From the NCBI GenBank assembly GCA_903887095.1, contig CAISOQ010000083.1, positions 1 to 6,959 of the forward strand: a stretch of DNA of 6,959 nt. Reading direction: 5' to 3'. Shown piece by piece: positions 1-5,682 of the stretch. The notes beneath the pieces were generated by a model. That model saw only the letters and a list, made by a program, of their open reading frames with translations, ran no database searches and had not been told where the DNA came from. Position numbers and translations under genes: made by a program. The number at the start of each line of letters is the position of its first letter. Position 1 is the stretch's first letter. The DNA comes from an uncultured Flavobacteriia bacterium (GTDB lineage Bacteria > Bacteroidota > Bacteroidia > Flavobacteriales_D > Crocinitomicaceae).

Positions 1-771
1 AGATAGGTATCCAATATTGTAGGTTGTAATTGCTAAGTTTGCTAAAAAATATTTCTTCTTTATTTTATGGGCCATTTCAAAAAAATACAATGCTTTTTTC
101 GGCTCATTAAGCTTGTTAAAGTAAAGCATCCCTAAATTGTTATAGACATCAGATAATGAGAAAATCTTTCCATTTTTTTTAAAGAGCCAAAGCGCTTTGT
201 AAAGCAGGGCAAGTGATTCATTCATGTCATTCCTAACTTCGTAGAGTGTAGCTAGATTAGTAAGGAGTTCCGCCATCTGTGGACTCTTCGACAATCCTTT
301 TTCTTGTAATTCGCTCTTTGCAGTCAAGAAACAATTCAGCGCCTTGCTGTAAAGCCCCATTTGAGTATAAATAATGCCCGTTTTATTATTAATTCTTACC
401 ACAGCACTAGAAGCCCCTAATTTTGCATATTTTCTTTGAGATAGGTTGAGGAAATTTAGTGCTTTGTCAAGTTGAGAAATACCAAAATAATGACTGCCTA
501 TAGACTCTAACGCAAACGCCTCGGATTGGGGACAATCCATTTCCTTACTTTTCCAAAGGATTTCAAAGAATTGATTGAGCGATATAGTGTTTGGTTTTAT
601 CGTTTTTCTATGCTCATTGTATCGAATGAGGTCCTCATATAGGTTTTGACAATTCGATCTATTTGAGTTTGCAATATCTTCTCTTCCAAAAATAAATTGG
701 TTAGCACAAAGCATGGTGGCTAGGATTAAAATTGTGCGACGAGATCTGAGGAGATTCCAACTATTTTTCAT
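1..771 (-). CDS. TPR-repeat protein with N-terminal signal/anchor, 5' part only (C-terminus beyond left edge)
   Basis: The frame is open from an ATG at 771-769 down to base 1, giving 257 codons with no stop, so the C-terminal part lies outside the window. An in-frame TAA at 789-787 limits how far upstream the start can be. The protein opens with a basic stretch (K2, R9, R11, R12) and a hydrophobic run at about 13-29 (TILILATMLCANQFIFG), a signal peptide or membrane anchor. From about residue 84 there are helix-turn-helix units of TPR type, roughly 84-117, 124-157, 166-199 and 207-240, with another starting near 247. They carry typical signatures such as LDKALNFL, YSKALNCF, NNLGMLYF and KKALYFFEMA. 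TPR arrays are protein-protein interaction scaffolds. In Bacteroidota, exported or anchored TPR arrays of this kind often precede a transmembrane helix and a histidine kinase or DNA-binding output domain; that is inference here, because the deciding region is missing. It is transcribed divergently from the secreted beta-helix gene. Confidence 0.85.
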   Translation of the reverse strand, partial: MKNSWNLLRSRRTILILATMLCANQFIFGREDIANSNRSNCQNLYEDLIRYNEHRKTIKPNTISLNQFFEILWKSKEMDCPQSEAFALESIGSHYFGISQLDKALNFLNLSQRKYAKLGASSAVVRINNKTGIIYTQMGLYSKALNCFLTAKSELQEKGLSKSPQMAELLTNLATLYEVRNDMNESLALLYKALWLFKKNGKIFSLSDVYNNLGMLYFNKLNEPKKALYFFEMAHKIKKKYFLANLAITTYNIGYLS

Positions 772-969
772 GGTAAGCGTGACAATTTATTCTGATGCTA
801 ATTTAAATATAAATAGCAGCGACCAATCGTAAATTACTATCTCAAACTAACCATACTCTAATTCGGGCTCACAACGAAATACTGTCTTAAATACATTTGT
901 TTTTTAAAATTCTATATCCAGAATTGATACTGCCTTATACCTAATAATGTTTAATCAAATTAATTAAAT
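772..969. promoter_or_regulatory. Divergent intergenic region, expected to hold two promoters
   Basis: This AT-rich gap separates two divergently oriented genes, so both promoters should lie here. I looked for the Bacteroidota pattern (-33 TTTG and -7 TAnnTTTG, about 19-21 bases apart). On the plus strand there is a TTTG at 896-899, but the best -7 match at the right distance, CAGAATTG at 919-926, fits only four of six fixed positions. On the minus strand a TATATTTA box upstream of the TPR gene fits five of six, but its -33 partner is poor. Neither start has a convincing Shine-Dalgarno sequence; the leader of the large gene ends in AATTAATTAAAT, typical of the phylum. No operator-like inverted repeat stood out. 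Promoter presence is inferred from gene orientation; exact boxes are unresolved. Confidence 0.4.
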
Positions 970-3900
970 ATGAACAGAATTTCAACTAATCTTTTTTCAC
1001 GCTTTTTGTCAATTGGTGTGTTTTCACTATTGTTTTACTCTGTCAATGGCTTCTCTCAACTGACTGGAAGTGTTAATGTTGGAACTGGAGAAACATATAC
1101 GAGTCTTACGAACCCAGGCGGTCTTTTCTCAGCAATAAACGCATCTGGTTTGAGTGATAATTTAGTAGTGACTATCTCTACTGACCTTATCTCTGAAACC
1201 GGTTCAGTTACGCTCAATCAGTGGACAACAGGGGCTGCTTATACAATAATGATAAAACCGGCAGGTGAGAGAATGATCTCGGGAACACTTGCGGGAGGGG
1301 CATTGATTCATTTCAACGGTGCAGATAATGTTGTTGTTGATGGCTTGAATGATGGACTCAATTCTCTTACTGTTGCGAATTACAGCACTGATATCTCTGA
1401 TTTTACCTCTACAGTCCGTTTTAGTAACGATGCGACGTATAATACCATCAAGAATTGCGTAGTACTTGGTTCGTCCCGATTTACCCAAACAGGTACAATC
1501 TTGTTTTCTAACGGTATTTCAAGTGGAAATGATGGAAATATGCTAATGAATAATGCTATTGGTGCGTCATCCCCTGGTGCTGAACCATCGAATGCCATTA
1601 CGTCAAAAGGAACTTCTGTATCCGTTTCTAATGATAACATTCAAGTTACAGGTAATCATATTTATAATTGGTTCAACAGTGGTGCAGGCGGTGCGAACGC
1701 CATCAATATTCCAAGCGAAGGTACCTCGGGTTGGATCATCTCTGGGAATCGGTTTTTCCAAACAACGGCGAAAACATTTGCATCACGCATGCCCATGCGA
1801 GCAATATTTATAAATACACCCAATGGTGGAAATTACACTATTGCCAATAACATAATTGGATACTCTTCAGCCTCCGAAACGGGAATGCTCACATTGACCA
1901 ATACCTACAATTCCAGTGTGTCCACGAATTATAGTGGCACTTTTCATGCAATCGATGTGCAAGTTTCAAGTAGTGCTTCCTCGGTTATTCAAGGGAATAC
2001 GGTGAATAACATATTCATTACGAGTACTTCCGTGAATGAGAATTTAACCGAAACTAATGGAGGAGTAGCTTTTGCAGGTATTTTGGTTCGAAACGGGGCG
2101 GTGTCCATTGGTGGTGTCAGTTCTTCTCTAGGAAATACAATAGGAAACATGAACAGTATCGCTTCTTCTGGAAGTGGTATTTATGTTGCAAAAAATGCAG
2201 CAGGTTCAACAGATGCTAATGTGTTAGGTATTTGTCTTGCCTCTTCGAGTAATTGTCTGATTCAGTATAACGCAGTAGGGGCGATTGGTACGGCTCCAGC
2301 TGATCCAACCACCTTAGGATGGACAGCCCAATATGGCGGTGGTTTAGGTTACCGAATATATGCTATACATTTATTCGGTGGTACAGGTAATCACTCTGTG
2401 CTTTCCAATAGGATTGGAGGAAACGTGCCCGGAAGTATAGCGTTGAATATGCAATCTGCAGTATTTACAGGATCCATTACCGGAACGACATTAACGGTCT
2501 CTTCCTTAGCATCAGGAACCATTGCCGTAGGTCAAAAAATATACGCAAATGGAGTTCCAGGAGGAAGAACCATTCTATCTTTTGGCACCGGAACCGGTGG
2601 TGTGGGTACATACACATTGAATTCGCAGGCAACTAATCCTGCTACACCAAGCACAATAATGACCTCGGGACATGATGCACAAACAAATTTATCTGGGATA
2701 TATGCTACCCAAACTTCAGGTGTACTTTCATTAGGATTAAGTGGATTGGGCAATACTATAAAAAATCTTTCTCTTGATGCAGTAAACGGCTATCTCTTAG
2801 GAATTCAGCATAGTGGTATTGGTAGCGGCAACCATCAAATGAGTTATAATGATTTGGACAGCCTGCTGATGCCCCGCGCTACATATAATAATTACTGCTA
2901 TTTATTAAACACCGCAACAGCCTCAAATCTGGCGAATGTGACTATTAACAATAATTCATTTGGTTCAGAAGTGTTCTCATCTGGGGGTGCAGGTAATTAT
3001 TTTGGGATTTATACAACCGGTTCAGGGCCTTTAAATCAAACAATAAGCAATAACACCTTTGCTAGCATGATAATCCCTATTTCTCAAATAAATCCTTATG
3101 ATGTTCTCTATGGAGGTTTGGTTGCCCTTATTTTTAACAATAATGCCATTCCCGCAAATGGTACTAAAACCACACAGAACAATACGGTCTCTGGTGTAAC
3201 AATTCCATCTACAGGTTCATGGAATAGTCCTAGGTTCTATGGTTATTACGACATGGGAACACATCCATCCACTGCTGTAATTGATATTTCGGGAAATAAC
3301 TTCTCTAATATTTCACTTGCAACGAGTGGATTTGTTTCTTTTATCCGAAGTAACGGTACTGGTTCGCCAACCCAAAATATTTACAACAACGTCATTTCGA
3401 ATATTACTACAAACGGCTGGGGGTCAAAATACATCGACATAAATGGAACGGGAAGCACTGCCGCGACAGCTGCCAACATCTACAACAACCAGATATTTAA
3501 CATCAATATACCTAATGGAGCTAATGGTCACAGCATCATTTCATTGGGAAACAAGGTGAATTATGCAAACATCCATGATAATACTATTAGGGATATTACG
3601 ATGGCAACTTCTTGGTCTGGAAGTTTGTCAGGTATTTATTATGAGGGTCAAACGAGTACACTAAATGGAAAGGTTTACAGAAATATAATTAAAAACCTTA
3701 ATGCTTCGGGAACTAACGAAGTTACTATACTCGGTATTTACCATGATGGGCCTGGTGGAGCAGATATTTATTCGAATACGATTAATGGTTTGACAGCAAC
3801 TGGGAATGGATCCTATGCATGTGGTATGAGATTAGGAAGCTCCGGAAATTTGAATTTGTACAATAATAAAATTACAACAATATCAACTACCAATAATTCA

Positions 3901-5607
3901 GGTTTTATCTATGGTATTTTATCTTTTAATTCACAACTCAATTTATACAACAATTTAATTGGTGATCTAACAGCACCGTCTGCAACAGATGCTTCGCCAT
4001 TGTACAATCCACCTATTTGCGGAGTATCTCTAAATGGTGTAACTAATAACCTCTATAACAACACGATTTATGTGAATGCAACAAGCATTGGGGCGAATTT
4101 CACAACTTATGGTATTTACGCTCAAACTTCAGGAGTTACAACCAGCCTAATCAATAATATGGTGATCAATACCTCCACAGCGAATGGTACAGGTAAAACC
4201 GTAGCTTATGGAAGGTCAGATAACAATCTTGCTACATACGGGTCAGCCTCCAATAAAAACCTGTTTTTCACAGGAATAGCACCAACAAACTTCATCTTTA
4301 GCGGCGGCAGTTCGAATGCTTCGAATCTCTCGACTTTTCAAACTATTGTTGCACCGAGGGATGCAAATTCTATCACCGAAACTTCTATTAACCCTTCAAG
4401 TTATTTTGAATCAACGGATCCTGAAAACATGCATTATCTTCGTCCAGTTACTGGGGCAACTGCAGCTGATAGTCTTGGTGAGGTGTTATCCCAATTTTCG
4501 GATGATTTTGCAGGAACAATTCGCGGAAATTTTTGGGATATTGGTGCCTGGGAATTCTCAGATTTCTTAAACCCTGTCTTGGTGCTTTCAGGTACACCTG
4601 CGCCAATGAATACCTGCGCTGGAACAGCCTCTTCCGAAACGATCTTTACGGTTCAGGGCAATTTCCTTACAGAGGATCTTCTTTTAACTGCGCCGAACGG
4701 ATTTGAAATTTCGTTGCAACAGACAACTGGTTATACCAATTCCATAACACTTCCTCAAACAGGTGGTTCGGTGCCATCGACAATCGTATATATTCGACTG
4801 TCGGCACTGGCTTCGGGTAACTATTCGAATGCACAGGTGTTGTGCACCAGCGCTTCAACTGCACAAACCATTACAGTGAATGGGGATGCATTTGCTCTGC
4901 CCGCACCACCGCAAATTACAGCCTCTGGGTCCACCACTTTTTGTCAGGGAGCTTCGGTAGATTTGACATCTGACCTTGCCGCGTCATATCTCTGGAATAC
5001 AGGAGAAACAAGCTCGTTCATAACAGTCCTTGATGCAGGTGCCTATTCAGTGACGGTGACAGATGCTAATGGCTGTTCGGCTTCTTCAGATGCAATTGCG
5101 GTAACAGTTAATCAATTACCGGCTGCACCTCAAATCAGCGCCTCAGGCCCAACGACCTTTTGTGCGGGTAGTTCTGTTATCCTAACCTCTAGTATGACAA
5201 ACGGGAACTCCTGGAGTACTGGAGAAACTGGACCATCTATCACGGTTGACGCTTCAGGCGCATACACCGTTTCTTATACCGATGCATTAGGTTGTTCAGC
5301 AACTTCATCACCAGTAAATGTAGTGGTGAATGATTGCTCAAGTCTAAACGAACTTGCTTCGAATGATGCGGAAGTGTTCCCGAATCCATTCAGCACATCT
5401 GTGAATCTTGCGCTCAATTACGACGCAGAAATTGAATCCATCCGAATTTTTGATGTGAACGGTAAGGAGGTGAACTTTGACCGTTGGAGCTGGACGCAGG
5501 AAGGCGGACTAGTTCAAGTTAACCTAAGCAATCTTACTGCAGGTAGCTATTTAATGCATGCTACAACGACCAATGGCACCTATGTTTTTCGAATGGCAAA
5601 GTATTAA
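970..5607 (+). CDS. Large secreted beta-helix protein with Ig-like repeats and T9SS type A sorting domain
   Basis: Complete gene of 1545 codons. The ATG at 970 leads directly into a signal peptide (MNRISTNLFSRF, then hydrophobic IGVFSLLFYSV, probable cleavage after GFSQ at residue 30), which supports this start. Residues about 36-1197 are an Asn/Ser/Thr/Gly-rich right-handed parallel beta-helix: many short rungs with Asn pairs such as IKNCVV, VTGNHIYNW, IANNIIGYS, IQGNTVNN and IYNNVISN. It closes with DIGAWEF (about 1190-1196), the usual end of such helices in this phylum. About 1201-1309 is a beta-sandwich module of the Bacteroidota kind (FTVQGNFL... LLLTAPNGFEIS... VYIRLSAL). Two 73-residue Ig-like repeats follow (1311-1456), then the sorting domain (1467-1545) with VFPNPF, IRIFDVNGKEV and GSYLMHATT. 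By family knowledge it crosses the inner membrane by Sec and the outer membrane by T9SS, and is anchored at the surface or released. Beta-helices of this sort occur in polysaccharide-acting enzymes and adhesins; I see no catalytic motif, so the substrate is unknown. A second module is nested near residues 499-566. Confidence 0.95.
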   Translation: MNRISTNLFSRFLSIGVFSLLFYSVNGFSQLTGSVNVGTGETYTSLTNPGGLFSAINASGLSDNLVVTISTDLISETGSVTLNQWTTGAAYTIMIKPAGERMISGTLAGGALIHFNGADNVVVDGLNDGLNSLTVANYSTDISDFTSTVRFSNDATYNTIKNCVVLGSSRFTQTGTILFSNGISSGNDGNMLMNNAIGASSPGAEPSNAITSKGTSVSVSNDNIQVTGNHIYNWFNSGAGGANAINIPSEGTSGWIISGNRFFQTTAKTFASRMPMRAIFINTPNGGNYTIANNIIGYSSASETGMLTLTNTYNSSVSTNYSGTFHAIDVQVSSSASSVIQGNTVNNIFITSTSVNENLTETNGGVAFAGILVRNGAVSIGGVSSSLGNTIGNMNSIASSGSGIYVAKNAAGSTDANVLGICLASSSNCLIQYNAVGAIGTAPADPTTLGWTAQYGGGLGYRIYAIHLFGGTGNHSVLSNRIGGNVPGSIALNMQSAVFTGSITGTTLTVSSLASGTIAVGQKIYANGVPGGRTILSFGTGTGGVGTYTLNSQATNPATPSTIMTSGHDAQTNLSGIYATQTSGVLSLGLSGLGNTIKNLSLDAVNGYLLGIQHSGIGSGNHQMSYNDLDSLLMPRATYNNYCYLLNTATASNLANVTINNNSFGSEVFSSGGAGNYFGIYTTGSGPLNQTISNNTFASMIIPISQINPYDVLYGGLVALIFNNNAIPANGTKTTQNNTVSGVTIPSTGSWNSPRFYGYYDMGTHPSTAVIDISGNNFSNISLATSGFVSFIRSNGTGSPTQNIYNNVISNITTNGWGSKYIDINGTGSTAATAANIYNNQIFNINIPNGANGHSIISLGNKVNYANIHDNTIRDITMATSWSGSLSGIYYEGQTSTLNGKVYRNIIKNLNASGTNEVTILGIYHDGPGGADIYSNTINGLTATGNGSYACGMRLGSSGNLNLYNNKITTISTTNNSGFIYGILSFNSQLNLYNNLIGDLTAPSATDASPLYNPPICGVSLNGVTNNLYNNTIYVNATSIGANFTTYGIYAQTSGVTTSLINNMVINTSTANGTGKTVAYGRSDNNLATYGSASNKNLFFTGIAPTNFIFSGGSSNASNLSTFQTIVAPRDANSITETSINPSSYFESTDPENMHYLRPVTGATAADSLGEVLSQFSDDFAGTIRGNFWDIGAWEFSDFLNPVLVLSGTPAPMNTCAGTASSETIFTVQGNFLTEDLLLTAPNGFEISLQQTTGYTNSITLPQTGGSVPSTIVYIRLSALASGNYSNAQVLCTSASTAQTITVNGDAFALPAPPQITASGSTTFCQGASVDLTSDLAASYLWNTGETSSFITVLDAGAYSVTVTDANGCSASSDAIAVTVNQLPAAPQISASGPTTFCAGSSVILTSSMTNGNSWSTGETGPSITVDASGAYTVSYTDALGCSATSSPVNVVVNDCSSLNELASNDAEVFPNPFSTSVNLALNYDAEIESIRIFDVNGKEVNFDRWSWTQEGGLVQVNLSNLTAGSYLMHATTTNGTYVFRMAKY
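2464..2667 (+). other. Gly/Thr-rich module nested in the beta-helix (GSITGTTLTV...GTGTGGVGTYTL type)
   Basis: Residues about 499-566 break the Asn-ladder pattern on both sides. They read as a compact beta-strand module: GSITGTTLTVSS, then ASGTIAVGQKIYANGVPGG, then RTILSFGTGTGGVGTYTL and a closing ATPSTIMTS. From memory, this order (G-I-G-TTLTV, SGT-AVGQ-GVP/T-GT-I, GTGTGG-GTYT) is a recurrent module in phage structural and tail proteins and in large surface proteins of environmental bacteria. It has no hydrophobic segment or cysteine. It lies between rung-like segments (NHSVLSNRIGG before, TNLSGIYATQ after), so it probably protrudes from the helix as an inserted subdomain. Boundaries are approximate; the resemblance is recalled, not searched. 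Confidence 0.6.
3373..4080 (+). repeat. Regular beta-helix rung ladder, eight [IVL]-[YH]-x-N-x-I units
   Basis: This is the most regular part of the helix. The motif hydrophobic-Tyr/His-x-Asn-x-Ile/Val recurs eight times with the aromatic or His residue at 805, 838, 869, 903, 934, 964, 993 and 1029: IYNNVI, IYNNQI, IHDNTI, VYRNII, IYSNTI, LYNNKI, LYNNLI and LYNNTI. Spacings are 33, 31, 34, 31, 30, 29 and 36 residues. That is more than the roughly 22-25 residues of a simple pectate-lyase coil, so each unit probably includes a loop or more than one turn. The repeats are diverged at DNA level, so this is an old protein repeat rather than a recent tandem duplication. Confidence 0.7.
4570..4896 (+). 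other. Beta-sandwich module after the beta-helix (Bacteroidota secreted-protein type)
   Basis: Residues about 1201-1309 begin PVLVLSGTPAPMNTCAG and continue through FTVQGNFLTEDLLLTAPNGFEIS, a Gly/Thr-rich turn, STIVYIRLSAL, GNYSNAQVLCTS and a closing QTITVNGDAFA. This matches a module I know from secreted Bacteroidota proteins, usually described as Ig-like and often in multiple copies, with a TAP(A/N)GFE(I/V)S core and a (T/V)YVRL strand. It has two cysteines, in NTCAG and VLCTS, that could form a disulfide. It probably acts as a spacer or a binding module between helix and C-terminal repeats. Confidence 0.6.
4900..5118 (+). repeat. Ig-like repeat unit 1 (73 residues)
   Basis: Residues 1311-1383. 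The unit starts PAPPQITASGSTTFC and contains YLWNTGETS, GAYSVTVTDANGC and a closing IAVTVNQL. It aligns without gaps to the next unit, with 41 of 73 identical positions by hand count. Cys at unit positions 15 and 59 and Trp at 32 give an Ig-like Cys-Trp-Cys pattern and a likely disulfide. Such tandem units are usual stalks just before a T9SS sorting domain. Confidence 0.8.
5119..5337 (+). repeat. Ig-like repeat unit 2 (73 residues)
   Basis: Residues 1384-1456, directly abutting unit 1 and the same length. It starts PAAPQISASGPTTFC and contains SWSTGETGPSITV, GAYTVSYTDALGC and a closing VVVNDC. The two cysteines and the tryptophan of unit 1 are conserved at the same positions. A third cysteine (1456) ends the unit just before the linker to the sorting domain. 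DNA divergence is spread along the whole unit. Confidence 0.8.
5368..5604 (+). other. T9SS type A C-terminal sorting domain (coding part)
   Basis: Residues 1467-1545 carry the three usual blocks of the Por-secretion sorting domain: EVFPNPF with following hydrophobic strand (about 1468-1480), IRIFDVNGKEV in the middle, and LSNLTAGSYLMHATTTNG ending in a short basic tail (FRMAKY). In characterised members this domain directs transport through the T9SS outer-membrane translocon and is then removed, with the mature protein attached to lipopolysaccharide or released. Its presence is the strongest phylum marker in the window. Confidence 0.92.
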
Positions 5608-5611
5608 TTCA

Positions 5612-5661
5612 ACCAGCACGAAGCTTTGTTGGTGTATTTAAAATGCCCTATTTAAATTTTT
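5612..5661 (+). terminator. Weak hairpins after the beta-helix gene, possible inefficient terminator
   Basis: Just after the TAA at 5605-5607, ACCAGCA (5612-5618) can pair with TGTTGGT (5627-5633) as a seven-base stem with one G-T wobble and an eight-base loop. A second, purely A/T stem, ATTTAAA (5636-5642) with TTTAAAT (5651-5657), is followed by a short T run (5657-5661). Neither is GC-rich, and the first lacks a T tract, so termination is doubtful and read-through into the next gene is plausible. Confidence 0.3.
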
Positions 5662-5682
5662 CTCAAATAAATAAACCTAATA

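Noticed and set aside
721..771. Lipoprotein signal at Cys22 of the TPR protein
   Set aside because: The residues before Cys are T-M-L; a lipobox normally needs Gly, Ala or Ser just before Cys. An ordinary signal peptide or membrane anchor fits better.
1204..1640. Two overlapping minus-strand open frames (94 and 86 codons)
   Set aside because: They are antisense to the beta-helix coding region, in different frames from each other, with no leader or recognisable domain; they are by-products of Ser/Thr/Asn-rich coding sequence.
1553..1850. Two plus-strand alternative-frame open frames (86 and 60 codons)
   Set aside because: They sit inside the beta-helix gene, whose frame continues uninterrupted through them with coherent rung motifs; no sign of a frameshift.
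3373..4080. DNA-level tandem repeat or CRISPR-like array suggested by recurring TACAACAA-type words
   Set aside because: The words recur because each helix rung encodes Tyr-Asn-Asn. Spacing varies by codons, flanking DNA is not repeated, and the reading frame is intact throughout.
4750..4764. Exact LPQTG pentapeptide (LPXTG sortase motif) in the large secreted protein
   Set aside because: It lies about 280 residues from the C-terminus, inside a beta-sandwich module, with no following hydrophobic segment and basic tail. The protein carries a T9SS sorting domain instead, so this is a chance match.
4316..4864. Alternative-frame open frames on both strands near the end of the beta-helix
   Set aside because: They overlap the continuous main frame, including its DIGAWEF closing motif and beta-sandwich module, and have no independent support.
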